Below are positions 9,626 to 18,584 of a DNA stretch of 34,195 bases, in pieces. The notes beneath the pieces were generated by a model that was not told where the DNA came from, did no database searches, and worked only from the letters and a program-made list of their open reading frames with translations. Every line of letters starts with the position of its first letter. The first letter of the stretch is position 1. Source of the stretch: Gammaproteobacteria bacterium (lineage in GTDB: Bacteria; Pseudomonadota; Gammaproteobacteria; Immundisolibacterales; JAKLLR01). The stretch lies in contig JAKLLR010000011.1 of NCBI GenBank assembly GCA_022014175.1, positions 1 through 34,195 of the forward strand, written 5' to 3'. The position numbers and the translations under genes are program-made.

Positions 9626-10292
9626 TCGCCTCCCGGAGGGTGTGCTGTTCGATCTGGATGGTACCCTGGCGGACACGGCACCGGACCTGGCCGCCGCCGT
9701 CAATCGGCTCCGGGCTGATCTGGACCTGCCGCCAATCGATTACGCCACCATTCGACCGGTGGTCTCTCTGGGCAGCCCGGGCATGCTGCGAGTCGGGTTG
9801 GGGCTCACCCCTGAAAGCCCGGACTATGAAAGCCACCGCAACCGGCTGTTAGAGCACTACGCGAAGCGGCTCTGCGTGGAGACCCTGCTGTTTCCCGGAA
9901 TCGCCGAACTACTCGACAGCCTCGATCAGGCCCAGCTGCCCTGGGGCGTTGTTACCAATAAACCCGAAGCCCTGGCGAAACCGCTGATGCGGGCCCTGGG
10001 GCTTGATCAACGCAGCCGCTGCCTGATCGGCGGAGACACACTCATTGAGAAAAAACCCCATCCAGCGCCAATCCGGCGGGGCTGTGAACTCGCCGGCATT
10101 CAAGTCGACCGCTGCGTCTATGTTGGTGATGCCCAGCAGGATATCGAAGCGGGGCGGGCCGCAGGCTGTCGCACTGTCGCGGCACTCTACGGTTACATTC
10201 CCCGGGAGAGTGACCCCCACAGCTGGAACGCGGACGCCGCCATCAACGCCGCGGATGAGTTACTGCAAATCGACTGGTTTCAGGGGCTGTAA
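9615..10292 (+). CDS. mupP: MupP-like HAD phosphatase (N-acetylmuramate 6-phosphate phosphatase); Gph-like alternative
   Basis: This is a HAD-superfamily phosphatase of 225 residues. The nucleophile motif is FDLDGT (D13, D15), with WGVVTNKPE (motif II region), EKKPHPAP (motif III Lys) and VGDAQQDIEAG (motif IV). MupP in Pseudomonas removes phosphate from MurNAc-6P in the AmgK/MurU cell-wall recycling route, and it lies directly after ubiG there as it does here. The C-terminal GYIPRESDPHSWNADAAI stretch also resembles MupP more than E. coli Gph, which argues for MupP over phosphoglycolate phosphatase. The start is GTG at 9615, inside the ubiG 3' end, with no Shine-Dalgarno, consistent with translational coupling. 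The specific substrate is inferred, not shown. Confidence 0.82.
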   Translation: MPTDRLPEGVLFDLDGTLADTAPDLAAAVNRLRADLDLPPIDYATIRPVVSLGSPGMLRVGLGLTPESPDYESHRNRLLEHYAKRLCVETLLFPGIAELLDSLDQAQLPWGVVTNKPEALAKPLMRALGLDQRSRCLIGGDTLIEKKPHPAPIRRGCELAGIQVDRCVYVGDAQQDIEAGRAAGCRTVAALYGYIPRESDPHSWNADAAINAADELLQIDWFQGL

Positions 10293-10301
10293 ACCGGCCT
10301 C

Positions 10302-11969
10302 CTAGGGCAATCGGATGTGTTCCACCAACGCCACCACCTCAGATGGCGGGGGCGGTGTGAAGCGGGAAACCAGCAACATCACCGCGAAATTCAGCAGCAT
10401 ACCCAGCGTGCCGATACCCTCTGGCGAGATCCCGAACCACCAGTGCTCTGCAAGGTTGGCAGCGGGGTTCATGAATTTAAAGTAGACGATATAACCCGTG
10501 GTCAGGCCGAGACCTGAGATCATGCCCGCAATCGCCCCCTCACGCGTTGCACTGCGTGAGAAGATACCCAGCACCAGTACCGGAAAGAAGGAGGCCGCCG
10601 CCAGACCAAAGGCAAAAGCGACCACCTGGGCCACAAAACCCGGCGGATTTATTCCGAAGTAACCCGCCAGAATGACCGCCCCGGTAGCCGCCAGTCGCGC
10701 ATACAGCAGCTCTTCACGCTCGCTGATTGCGGGCATCACCACTCTCTTCAGCAGATCATGGGAGACCGCGGTAGAGATCACCAGCAGCAGACCCGCCGCC
10801 GTGGAGAGCGCCGCAGCCAGCCCGCCCGCAGCCACCAGCGCCACCACCCAGTTGGGCAGACTGGCAATTTCCGGATTTGCCAGCACCATGATATCCCGAT
10901 CGATAGTCAGCTCGTTGGTTGCGGTATCAGCGGTGTACTGAATCCGTCCATCACTATTTTTATCCTCGAACCTGATCAGGCTGGTCTCCTCCCAGGTTTT
11001 CACCCAGGCCGGAGCGTCAGCGTAGCGGCTGTCCGGCAGCGTGGTCAGCAGGTTGGCCCGGGCAAAGGCCGCCACGGCGGGCGCGGTGGTATAGAGAAGT
11101 ACGATAAAAAACAGGGCATAACCGGCAGAACGACGGGCATCGGCGACGTTGGGAACCGTAAAGAAACGCACGATCACGTGGGGTAGGCCCGCAGTCCCCA
11201 CCATCAGAGCGGCGGTAATAAACAGCACATCCAGGGTGCTCTTAGAACCTGCGGTATAGGCGTTAAAGCCCAGGGCAGTACTCAGCCCATCCAGCTTATC
11301 CAACAGATAGATTCCGGGTTCCGCTGCCAGCTGGGAGCCAAAACCGAGCTGGGGCACCGGATTGCCGGTCATCATCATCGAGATAAAAATGGCCGGTACC
11401 ATATAGGCGAAAATCAACACACAGTACTGGGCGACCTGGGTGTAAGTGATGCCTTTCATGCCCCCCAGTACGGCATAAACCAGCACGATGGCCATACCGA
11501 TCACCACCCCGGTGTTGATATCCACCTCGAGAAACCGGGAGAAAACGATACCCACACCCCGCATCTGCCCCGCCACATAAGTGAATGAGACGAAAATCGC
11601 GCAGAGCACCGCCACCAGACGAGCAACGTTTGAGTAATAACGGGCGCCCACAAAGTCCGGCACTGTGAACTGGCCGAACTTGCGCAGATAGGGCGCCAGC
11701 AGCAGGGCCAGTAAAACGTATCCACCGGTCCAGCCCATCAGGTAGATCGAGCCGTCACGCCCCATAAAGGCAATGATGCCGGCCATGGAGATAAAGGACG
11801 CCGCTGACATCCAGTCCGCCGCAGTCGCCAGGCCATTAGCCAACGGCGAAACGCCGCGGCCGGCAATATAAAACTCTCCGGTGCTGGATGCCCGGGCCCA
11901 ATAGGCGACGCCAATGTAGAGGGTAAAACTCAGCCCGACCAGCAGATAGGTCCAGCTCTGGATGCTCAT
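10302..11969 (-). CDS. Sodium/solute symporter, VC_2705 subfamily (acetate-type, SSS family)
   Basis: This is a 555-residue inner-membrane symporter of the SSS family, related to the acetate carrier ActP. About 13 hydrophobic helices are seen, with family text EFYIAGRGVSPLANGLATAADWMSAASF near residue 32 and the FGLAAASFFPVLVLGIFSRSAT block near the C-terminus. A long hydrophilic insert (about 304-370) contains DKNSDGRIQY (D336 to Y345), an EF-hand-like calcium loop. Its ATG overlaps the stop of the DUF4212 gene (ATGA), the signature of this two-subunit subfamily. The transported solute is probably a short carboxylate, which is inference. It converges on mupP with only 9 nt between stop codons, leaving no room for a separate terminator. 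Confidence 0.92.
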   Translation of the reverse strand: MSIQSWTYLLVGLSFTLYIGVAYWARASSTGEFYIAGRGVSPLANGLATAADWMSAASFISMAGIIAFMGRDGSIYLMGWTGGYVLLALLLAPYLRKFGQFTVPDFVGARYYSNVARLVAVLCAIFVSFTYVAGQMRGVGIVFSRFLEVDINTGVVIGMAIVLVYAVLGGMKGITYTQVAQYCVLIFAYMVPAIFISMMMTGNPVPQLGFGSQLAAEPGIYLLDKLDGLSTALGFNAYTAGSKSTLDVLFITAALMVGTAGLPHVIVRFFTVPNVADARRSAGYALFFIVLLYTTAPAVAAFARANLLTTLPDSRYADAPAWVKTWEETSLIRFEDKNSDGRIQYTADTATNELTIDRDIMVLANPEIASLPNWVVALVAAGGLAAALSTAAGLLLVISTAVSHDLLKRVVMPAISEREELLYARLAATGAVILAGYFGINPPGFVAQVVAFAFGLAAASFFPVLVLGIFSRSATREGAIAGMISGLGLTTGYIVYFKFMNPAANLAEHWWFGISPEGIGTLGMLLNFAVMLLVSRFTPPPPSEVVALVEHIRLP

Positions 11970-12244
11970 TTAGCGGCCCCCCGTTCGGCGCTGAAACGAT
12001 CATCAAGACGGTTCATCAAGCGGACGTAGACGACTATCAGCACCACAAAAACCACCATAGCGCCCTGCTGGGCAAACCAGAACCCGAGTTTAAATCCACC
12101 CAGGGGGATCTGATCCAGCAGGTCCACAAACAGGATACCGCAACCAAAAGAGACCCCCGCCCAGAGCGTTAGCAGGATTACCAGATAGCGAAGATTGGTT
12201 CGCCAGTATCGCTTTGAGGCCCAGTCACCGTCTGGATTGCTCAT
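11966..12244 (-). CDS. DUF4212 small membrane subunit of the symporter
   Basis: This 92-residue protein has two hydrophobic helices (about 19-42 and 54-75 from the chosen ATG) and a charged C-terminus. It begins with a WASKRYWRTNLRYL-type stretch typical of the DUF4212 family that always precedes VC_2705-type symporters. The ATG at 12244 is preceded by GGGGGTGAG; a GTG one codon upstream is also possible. It overlaps the symporter by 4 nt. Its role is thought to be partner or stabiliser of the carrier; no catalytic residues are expected or seen. Confidence 0.9.
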   Translation of the reverse strand: MSNPDGDWASKRYWRTNLRYLVILLTLWAGVSFGCGILFVDLLDQIPLGGFKLGFWFAQQGAMVVFVVLIVVYVRLMNRLDDRFSAERGAAK

Positions 12245-12296
12245 CACTCACCCCCGTTTATTATTCAACAATTCGGCGGACCATTCCGCGATCAGT

Positions 12297-13088
12297 TCAG
12301 CGACTAGCCACAACCCGCCTTGCGCTGGCAAACAACCGGAAAAAATTCTCTGTGGTTTGCTCCGCTACCCGATCAACATCGACCCCGCGCACCTCTGCCA
12401 GACAGGCGGCAACATGCCGCACATGGGCGGGTTGATTCGGTTTGCCCCGATGCGGCACCGGTGCCAGCCAGGGCGAATCGGTCTCCACCAGTATTCGGTC
12501 CGCCGGCACCTGCCGGGCAACCGCCCTCAGATCCGCCGCGCTCTTGAAAGTCAGGATGCCGGAGAAGGAGATATAAAAACCCATCTCCAGCAGCACGCTG
12601 GCGGTGGAGAGCGTGTCAGTAAAACAGTGCAACACGCCACCCACAGCCGCCCCATCCTCCTCCAGCAGTATCCGCAGAAGATCCGGCGCGGCATCACGCA
12701 GATGAATGATCAGCGGCTTGCCCAACGCTTTGGCGGTCTGGATATGCAAGCGGAACCGCTGCCGCTGCCACTCGGTGTCGCCACTGCAGTAGTGGTAGTC
12801 GAGACCGGTCTCGCCCACCGCCACCACCTCCGGTCGCGCCGCTTGCTGCTGTAACCACCCGGGATCAACCGGCTCTCCGGGATCGGAGGTAGGGTGAACC
12901 CCGGCAGAACAGAAGACCTCGGGATAGCGCCGCGCCAACGCCACCACCCGGGTAGCAGATGGCTGATCAACAGAGACACTCAGCAGGTGTTCCACCCCCT
13001 GCTCGCGGGCCGCGCGGATGGCGGTATCGGCGGAGATCTCGGAACCGAGCAGGTCAAGATGACAGTGGGAGTCAACGAGGGCAGGCAC
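12297..13088 (-). CDS. TatD-family metal-dependent hydrolase (YcfH type)
   Basis: This TIM-barrel hydrolase of 263 residues belongs to the TatD DNase family. Metal ligands are visible: H8-x-H10 in DSHCHLD, E93 in VGETGLDYH, H129 in IIHLRDA, H154 in LHCFTD and D204 in ETDSPWLAP. E. coli relatives have 3'-5' exonuclease or deoxyribonuclease activity, but the in vivo job of this paralogue group (next to holB, pilZ and tmk) is unclear. The start is GTG at 13088, 21 nt after the pilZ stop, with no obvious ribosome site. It is the last gene of the long minus-strand block; the gap to DUF4212 is 52 nt with no strong hairpin. Confidence 0.95.
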   Translation of the reverse strand: MPALVDSHCHLDLLGSEISADTAIRAAREQGVEHLLSVSVDQPSATRVVALARRYPEVFCSAGVHPTSDPGEPVDPGWLQQQAARPEVVAVGETGLDYHYCSGDTEWQRQRFRLHIQTAKALGKPLIIHLRDAAPDLLRILLEEDGAAVGGVLHCFTDTLSTASVLLEMGFYISFSGILTFKSAADLRAVARQVPADRILVETDSPWLAPVPHRGKPNQPAHVRHVAACLAEVRGVDVDRVAEQTTENFFRLFASARRVVASR

Positions 13089-13109
13089 AGGAATCAGCTG
13101 GCGACCCCG

Positions 13110-13472
13110 TTACATCGTATGGGTAGGACCATCGCCATTAAGCAGTCCAGCTAAATAACCCTCAATCTTGTTGCGCGCCCGGATGGCACCTTCATCACCA
13201 TTAAAATGAACCCCCACCCCCGGTACGCGGCCACCTTGAGCCCCCCGGGGACTTAGCCAGGCCACACTGCCGGCAACCGGCAGCTTTTCCGGCTCATCCA
13301 TCAGGCTGAGCAGCAGAAAAACCTCATCACCCAGAGCGTAATCACGATTCGTGGGGATAAACAGGCCACCATCTTTCACAAACGACATATAGGCCGCGTA
13401 GAGGGCATTTTTATCCTTGATGGAGAGAGAGATGACTCCGGGGCGTCCGGATGCGCGCTTCTGTTCGTGCAT
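13110..13472 (-). CDS. pilZ: PilZ, type IV pilus assembly protein
   Basis: This 120-residue PilZ-domain protein is very close to Pseudomonas aeruginosa PilZ throughout: ISLSIKDKNALYAAYM near residue 14, GGLFIPTNRDY near 35, LLLSLMDEPEKLPVAG, and the C-terminal THTM. That founding PilZ lacks the RxxxR and D/NxSxxG motifs for cyclic-di-GMP, and they are absent here too, so this should act through partners in pilus assembly (PilB/FimX in other species) instead of sensing the nucleotide. AGGAG sits 12 nt before the ATG, a slightly long spacing. It lies between holB and tatD, as in many gammaproteobacteria. No other pilus genes are in the window. Confidence 0.96.
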   Translation of the reverse strand: MHEQKRASGRPGVISLSIKDKNALYAAYMSFVKDGGLFIPTNRDYALGDEVFLLLSLMDEPEKLPVAGSVAWLSPRGAQGGRVPGVGVHFNGDEGAIRARNKIEGYLAGLLNGDGPTHTM

Positions 13473-13542
13473 GGTAGACCAACACTCCTAGGACAGAGCT
13501 AGTGTATTCCAAACAATCGATTCTGCTTCAACACCGGAACCC

Positions 13543-14595
13543 TTACGAACCTGATCCGGCCCAGCGTATCGCCAAATCATCCAGCAACAGTCGTGTGTTG
13601 ATCGATCCATTCAACAGATTCCTGTCCCGGTTCAACCGCTCCAGCAACCCCAGCAACCAGGCTCTGCCGCGACCATTCGCCTGATTCTCGATGGTGGCGC
13701 GATAACGCGCCTCAGTCTCAAGCAGGGCAGCTACACCGAGGTGACATCGAATCAATTCAGCAACCCAGAACCGCCAGTAGTCTAACACGCTACCAGCCCC
13801 TGCCCGCTCCCAGGCCGCAGCCACCGCAAGCGGTGCCAGCTGACCACCGCGGAGCTGCCCCAGGGTCTCTATCAGTTCGTCGAGTTGTCCGGCACAGCCC
13901 GCCTGGGCCAAAACCATGGCCCGTAGGGGCGCGCCCCGGGTCATGGCCAGCGCAACCCTCAAATCAGCCGGGGCGATATCGGTTCCAGCCAGACTGTCCA
14001 ACCACTCCGTTGTCTGGTCCGGGTCGGGAATCCCGAAGTGCAGCATCTGGCAGCGGCTACGGATCGTCGGCAACAATTTGCCGGGTTCGTCAGCCACCAG
14101 AATAAACACCAGCTTTTCCGGGGGCTCCTCCAGCAGTTTCAGCAGGCCATTCGCGGCGGCCGGATTTAGCGCCTCCGCCACCGGCAGCACGCAGATCCGC
14201 CAACCCCCCTGATGGCTGGTCCGCAGCATCAGGCCAGATAAATCCCGCACCTGATCGATGGCCACCACCGGGGTTTTAGGGGCCTTGCGGCCCTGCTGAC
14301 TGGGCAACGACGGAAACTGACCAAACTCCGGGGGCGGATCAGCCTGCAACGGCGCCACCACCAGACAATCCGGATGGCTACCGGCCTGGAACTGGAGGCA
14401 GGCCGGGCAGGCTCCACAGGCACCATGCTCATTCCGATCCGGACACAACAAACTCTGTGACAGCACCTCAGCAAACCGGCGCTTTCCGACCCCTGTCGGC
14501 CCATGCAGCAGCAATGCGTGGGGCATACGCTGCCGCTCCAGACGGGACTTCAACAGGGCCCATTGGCTCCCATGCCATGGCAACAACCCCGTCAT
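13543..14595 (-). CDS. holB: HolB, DNA polymerase III delta' subunit
   Basis: HolB is the delta' subunit of the clamp-loader complex that places the beta clamp on DNA. The 350-residue protein has a P-loop-like GPTGVGKR (about 32-39), four zinc-ribbon cysteines (C52, C61, C64, C67) and the RFC/AAA+ landmarks [11 protein letters not shown] and TIRSRCQ. An extra loop of about 25 residues rich in Pro and Gln follows the zinc site. E. coli HolB is 334 residues. The ATG overlaps the tmk stop by 4 nt (ATGA). The 70-nt gap to pilZ contains no strong hairpin. Confidence 0.96.
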   Translation of the reverse strand: MTGLLPWHGSQWALLKSRLERQRMPHALLLHGPTGVGKRRFAEVLSQSLLCPDRNEHGACGACPACLQFQAGSHPDCLVVAPLQADPPPEFGQFPSLPSQQGRKAPKTPVVAIDQVRDLSGLMLRTSHQGGWRICVLPVAEALNPAAANGLLKLLEEPPEKLVFILVADEPGKLLPTIRSRCQMLHFGIPDPDQTTEWLDSLAGTDIAPADLRVALAMTRGAPLRAMVLAQAGCAGQLDELIETLGQLRGGQLAPLAVAAAWERAGAGSVLDYWRFWVAELIRCHLGVAALLETEARYRATIENQANGRGRAWLLGLLERLNRDRNLLNGSINTRLLLDDLAIRWAGSGS

Positions 14596-15227
14596 AGCAG
14601 ATCCGCCACCGCAGCATTCAACTGCTGCTGCACCCGAGCAAGGCTTACTGTGGCATCAATAACCCGAAACCGCTCTGGATCTGCCTCCGCCTGACGAAGA
14701 TAACCATCCCGAACCCGTTGAAAGAAAGCCTGAGCCTCCCGCTCAAAACGGTCGGGGCCACCGCGACCACCAATCCGCTCCATGCCAACAGCCACCGGCA
14801 GATCCAGTAACAACACCCGATCTGGCCGCAGCTCGCCCTGAACCCAGGTTTCAAGCTGGGCTATACGCTCCAGATTTATACCCCGACCATCTCCCTGGTA
14901 AGCGTAGGTCGCTTCGGTAAAACGGTCGCACAACACCCAACAGCCGCGAGCCAGGGCAGGACGAATCACCTCTTCCAGGTGCTGGGCCCGGGCGGCAAAC
15001 ATCATCAGCAATTCAGTATCATCACAGAGCTGACTACCGGTATCCAGCAGCAACGCCCGGAGCTGCTCACCCAGGGTGGTACCGCCAGGTTCACGGGTCA
15101 CTACAACCTCCACACCCGCAGCGACCAACTGCCGCCTCAGGAAGTCGATATTGGTGCTTTTACCCGCCCCCTCTCCGCCTTCCAGGGTCAGGAAGCGGGG
15201 GCACTGGCTGGAATTATTCATTGGCAT
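14592..15227 (-). CDS. tmk: Tmk, thymidylate kinase
   Basis: Tmk phosphorylates dTMP to dTDP with ATP. The 211-residue protein has the P-loop GGEGAGKST (about 17-25), the substrate-binding [16 protein letters not shown] segment, and a LID region with Arg residues ([13 protein letters not shown]). Start and stop are both overlapped: its ATG shares a base with the mltG stop (TAATG) and its TGA overlaps the holB ATG, so it is firmly inside one polycistronic unit. A second in-frame ATG two codons on is an alternative start. Confidence 0.97.
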   Translation of the reverse strand: MPMNNSSQCPRFLTLEGGEGAGKSTNIDFLRRQLVAAGVEVVVTREPGGTTLGEQLRALLLDTGSQLCDDTELLMMFAARAQHLEEVIRPALARGCWVLCDRFTEATYAYQGDGRGINLERIAQLETWVQGELRPDRVLLLDLPVAVGMERIGGRGGPDRFEREAQAFFQRVRDGYLRQAEADPERFRVIDATVSLARVQQQLNAAVADLL

Positions 15228-16264
15228 TATTCATGGGTCTGAGGCGGCTCCCGACCCCGACCAAGCTGGTAGTAATTCACCGCCTGATTATGCTGCCGGA
15301 GGGTCGAGGAAAAATAGTGTCTACCCTCACCCCGGGCCACAAAATAGAGGCTATCTCCATCCTCAGGATGCATTACCGCCAGTAGCGACGCCAGCCCGGG
15401 ACTGGCGATGGGTGTCGGTGGCAAACCGTAACGGACATAGGTGTTGTGGGGCCGATCCAGCTGCAGGTGACGGCGGGTGATATTGCCATCGTACGCCGGA
15501 CCAATTGCGTAAATCACCGTCGGGTCGGACTGGAGCTTCATGCCCAGCCGCAAACGCCGGACAAAGACCCCGGCGATACGCCTCCGCTCCGCCTGTCCAC
15601 CGCTCTCCCGCTCCACAATTGAAGCCAGAATCAGGGCCTCGTAGGGGGTGGTCAGAGGTAGATCCGGATCTCGCGTCTGCCACGCCTGGGCCAGATTTTT
15701 CTCCATGGCACGGTAGGCCCGGGCCAGCAGATCAAGATCACTGTCCCCTTTCCGATACTGATAACTGTCCGGGAAAAACCGGCCCTCCGGAAGCTGCTCG
15801 GGATAACCCAGCCGGGTCATCACCTCCGCATCGGACAGCCCGGCAGTCACATTTTGCAGAGCTTCACTATCTGCCAGGGCCGCCCGGATCTGGGCGAAAG
15901 TCCACCCCTCCAGCAGGGTGACCACCCGGGTAATCACCCGCCCCGCCACCAGCTGATCGAGCAACTGAGGCGGTGTTATCCCCGCATCAAGCTGGTACTC
16001 ACCCTGTTTCAGCCGGACCGCATCACCCCGATAGCGTCCCAGAAGCACCAGCAGGTCGGGCTGTGACACCACCCCACGGGCAGCCAGGTCCATCGCCACC
16101 CGCCGTAGAGTCGTACCCGAAGAGAGCTCCAGCACCATGCCCTCCGGGGGTAGATCCAATGGTTGTTGCAGTAAATTCTGAACCAGCGCGCCGCAGACAA
16201 CCAGGGCTGCCACCATCACCAAACCGACCCGGACCAGGCCACGCAGCGGCACCCTATTCCTCAT
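15227..16264 (-). CDS. mltG: MltG, endolytic murein transglycosylase (YceG)
   Basis: MltG cuts nascent peptidoglycan strands and helps set glycan chain length. The 345-residue protein has a single N-terminal membrane helix (about 12-30), a LysM-like region, and the catalytic domain with FFPDSYQY and E218 in [12 protein letters not shown], at the same number as the E. coli catalytic Glu. PTVIYAIG and [26 protein letters not shown] follow, as in the family. Its ATG overlaps the pabC stop by 4 nt and its TAA overlaps tmk by one base. The pabC-mltG-tmk-holB order is conserved in gammaproteobacteria. Confidence 0.97.
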   Translation of the reverse strand: MRNRVPLRGLVRVGLVMVAALVVCGALVQNLLQQPLDLPPEGMVLELSSGTTLRRVAMDLAARGVVSQPDLLVLLGRYRGDAVRLKQGEYQLDAGITPPQLLDQLVAGRVITRVVTLLEGWTFAQIRAALADSEALQNVTAGLSDAEVMTRLGYPEQLPEGRFFPDSYQYRKGDSDLDLLARAYRAMEKNLAQAWQTRDPDLPLTTPYEALILASIVERESGGQAERRRIAGVFVRRLRLGMKLQSDPTVIYAIGPAYDGNITRRHLQLDRPHNTYVRYGLPPTPIASPGLASLLAVMHPEDGDSLYFVARGEGRHYFSSTLRQHNQAVNYYQLGRGREPPQTHE

Positions 16265-17073
16265 CCGGGCACCAGCGCATCAGTGGCCACAAGTTCCAGC
16301 AGAATCTGTGTGACCGGACCAACCGACACGGGCCGGTCACCAATCCGGCAGACCGGCCAGAGCCCGATCAGCGAGTTGGTTACAAACACCTCATCCGCTG
16401 TGATCACCTGCTCCAGCTGAATCTGCTCTTCTGTTGCCGTCATACCGAGTAATTCTGCATGCATCAGAATCTGCCCACGCATCACACCGCGAACGCCGCA
16501 GGTTGCCAGACCGGGTGTACTAACCTGGTTACCGTTCACCACGAACAGATTAGCCATGGTGCAACAGACCGGATGACCGTGGCTGTCCATCATCAAACCA
16601 TCCGCAATAGTCTGATCATTCCACTCCGCCCGGGCCAGCACCTGTTCCAGCCGATTGAGGTGTTTGATTCCGGCCAGAGCGGAATTGCTGCCCAGCCGGG
16701 TTTCACACAGATGCAGCTGAACGCCATTTCGCCACCACTCCGCTGGTCGCGCTGCCACCTCGCCACGGATCACAACCCAACGGAGGGCACCAGCAGTACG
16801 GGCGTAACCCCGAGCACTGTCCCCAGCGGTTACCACCAGTTTAAGGCTGCCCTCCCCCTGAGCCGCTGCCTCTGCGAACATAGTCTCCTCCAGCGCAGGC
16901 CAGTCGATCTGCTTCAATGACAGCCGGAGCTGTCTGAGACCCTGCTCGATTCGTCGTCGATGGGCGGGCCAGAGCCTGGGCATCCCCTGCTTTACCGCCA
17001 AGGTCTCGAACAGACCATCGCCGAACTGAAACCCACGATCAGTGACCGGCACACCCTGACTCACCACAACCAC
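16261..17073 (-). CDS. pabC: PabC, aminodeoxychorismate lyase
   Basis: PabC removes pyruvate from 4-amino-4-deoxychorismate to give p-aminobenzoate for folate. It is a PLP fold-type IV enzyme of 270 residues (E. coli: 269). Visible are TDRGFQFGDGLFETLA (about 11-26), the PLP lysine K137 in AGIKHLNRLEQ, and the phosphate-binding C-terminal region near CGVRGVMRGQIL. The frame is open to 17211 inside pabB, but GTG at 17073, four nt after the pabB stop, gives the expected N-terminus (MVVVSQGVPVTDRG); GTG codons at 17067 and 17064 are alternatives. Tight coupling to pabB supports the PABA role over a branched-chain aminotransferase. Confidence 0.94.
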   Translation of the reverse strand: MVVVSQGVPVTDRGFQFGDGLFETLAVKQGMPRLWPAHRRRIEQGLRQLRLSLKQIDWPALEETMFAEAAAQGEGSLKLVVTAGDSARGYARTAGALRWVVIRGEVAARPAEWWRNGVQLHLCETRLGSNSALAGIKHLNRLEQVLARAEWNDQTIADGLMMDSHGHPVCCTMANLFVVNGNQVSTPGLATCGVRGVMRGQILMHAELLGMTATEEQIQLEQVITADEVFVTNSLIGLWPVCRIGDRPVSVGPVTQILLELVATDALVPG

Positions 17074-17077
17074 CCCG

Positions 17078-18451
17078 TTATCCCGCCAGTCCCAACGCGG
17101 CGAGCAAGCCACGGGCTTTCGCCCGGGTCTCCGCCAGCTCGTGTCGAGGTCTGGAGTCCGCCACAATTCCCGCCCCGGTCCGCAGGGTGAGTTGCTGCCG
17201 GAACAGCTCAAAACTACGGATCAGAATATTGAAATCCATATCACCATTGCGACAGACATACCCCAGTGCTCCGGTGTAGGCACCCCGAGGCTCCGCCTCC
17301 AACTCCGCGATAATCTGCATACAGCGGACCTTCGGACAGCCGGTAATGGTACCCCCGGGGAATACTGCACTCAAAACCTGCCCCGGTCTCACATCGTCCC
17401 GCAACTGCGCATGAATGTTCGAAACGATATGGTGCACATGGGTATAGGACTCGACCGCCATAAACTCATTCACCACGACACTACCGGGACGTGCGACCCG
17501 ACCCAGGTCATTGCGCTCCAGATCAATCAGCATGACATGCTCTGCCCGCTCCTTGGGATGAGCCAGCAGCTCCTGCTGTAGAGATAGATCCTCGTCCTGA
17601 AGAGCACTCCGTGGCCGGGTTCCGGCGATAGGACGGGTGGCAATCCGGCCATCCCGTACCTCAACCAGACGTTCCGGGGATGAGCTGATAATGGCGTGCT
17701 GAGCTCTCGACCACAGCCCTGCGAACGGAGCTGGATTGGCCTGCCGTAAAGCCCGATAGAGTCCAGCGGAGTCCAGCCTGGCCCGGGGCCAGCGCCAGGC
17801 TCTGGAGAGATTGACCTGGAACACATCCCCCTCGTGGATATAGCCCTGTATCCGGCCAACTCCATCGAGAAACTTGTCGACCGGCTCCTCCCGCATCGGG
17901 CCGGGATCAAGACGATCAGCGCATCCCGGCTGCCTGCTGGCCAGTGCCGCCACATCCGTCTTGATTTTCGCGACCAGTTCGTCCTGACCAGCCTCGGCCA
18001 TAATCACGCATTCACTCCGTAACCGGTCCCGCATGACTGCCGCCGGAACTCTTACGGCTGTGGCCACCGGCGCCTCCCCCGGGGCGCCCGGTCGAGAGAC
18101 ACTCGGTTCGATCTGATGCAGCAATTCGTATCCCAGGTAGAGCAGCCAGCCGCCCTGAAACGGCCACCCATCCAGCCTCTCCGGTGACGACTCTCTAAGC
18201 CACCACTGATCAAATGCAGCGAGGAAGGTCTCGTCTGTGTCGGACGGCCTGATGGAGCCCCTCAGCTGACCGGTCGATTCAAGCACCAACTCCTGTTGCG
18301 GACCCGCAAACAGAATGTCGTAGCCAGCCAGCCCGGGGGCGGAGGTACCGCTCTCAAGTAGACAGGGATAGGTCGCCGGGTCCAGCTGCCGCAAAGCCAG
18401 CAGATCCGTATCAAACGGCAGAGGATGAAGACTGAGCGGCTCAGCGACCAT
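17078..18451 (-). CDS. pabB: PabB, aminodeoxychorismate synthase component I
   Basis: PabB converts chorismate and ammonia (from PabA) to 4-amino-4-deoxychorismate. The 457-residue protein has the chorismate-binding fold: EGDVFQVNLSRAW (about 207-219), SSSPERLVE, PIAGTRPR (274-281), HVMLIDLERNDLGRVA, and the FPGGTITGCPKVRCMQII block. In E. coli PabB the equivalent motif is PIKGTLPR, with Lys274 acting as nucleophile; here it is Ala276, as in anthranilate synthase TrpE. The immediate neighbour pabC favours PabB, and no pabA/trpG is in the window. The gene occupies the place where fabF usually stands. The start ATG lies inside a possible 26-codon upstream ORF. Confidence 0.9.
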   Translation of the reverse strand: MVAEPLSLHPLPFDTDLLALRQLDPATYPCLLESGTSAPGLAGYDILFAGPQQELVLESTGQLRGSIRPSDTDETFLAAFDQWWLRESSPERLDGWPFQGGWLLYLGYELLHQIEPSVSRPGAPGEAPVATAVRVPAAVMRDRLRSECVIMAEAGQDELVAKIKTDVAALASRQPGCADRLDPGPMREEPVDKFLDGVGRIQGYIHEGDVFQVNLSRAWRWPRARLDSAGLYRALRQANPAPFAGLWSRAQHAIISSSPERLVEVRDGRIATRPIAGTRPRSALQDEDLSLQQELLAHPKERAEHVMLIDLERNDLGRVARPGSVVVNEFMAVESYTHVHHIVSNIHAQLRDDVRPGQVLSAVFPGGTITGCPKVRCMQIIAELEAEPRGAYTGALGYVCRNGDMDFNILIRSFELFRQQLTLRTGAGIVADSRPRHELAETRAKARGLLAALGLAG

Positions 18452-18521
18452 GGCTGAACACGTCCGCCTGAGCCAGGGTCCAAACAGCTTTAACCTGGGC
18501 GCAAACCCCGAAAACGCTCAT
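18441..18521 (-). CDS. Possible 26-codon upstream ORF overlapping the pabB start
   Basis: An ATG at 18521 opens a 26-residue frame (MSVFGVCAQVKAVWTL at its start) that ends with TGA 11 nt inside pabB, in a different frame. A GGCAGG stretch is directly next to the ATG, too close for a normal ribosome site. It could couple translation into pabB, which has no strong site of its own. It resembles no family I know, contains only one Trp, and may be chance. Confidence 0.2.
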   Translation of the reverse strand: MSVFGVCAQVKAVWTLAQADVFSHGR

Positions 18522-18584
18522 CCTGCCAGCTGACCAGAGGAGAACCGGGGCTATCCACACCCAAAATGTACTCGCTACAGTAAC

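Noticed and set aside
13473..13542. Possible promoter for pilZ (TTGAAG ... TACACT)
   Set aside because: Spacing of 19 nt and modest match; gene order suggests cotranscription with holB.
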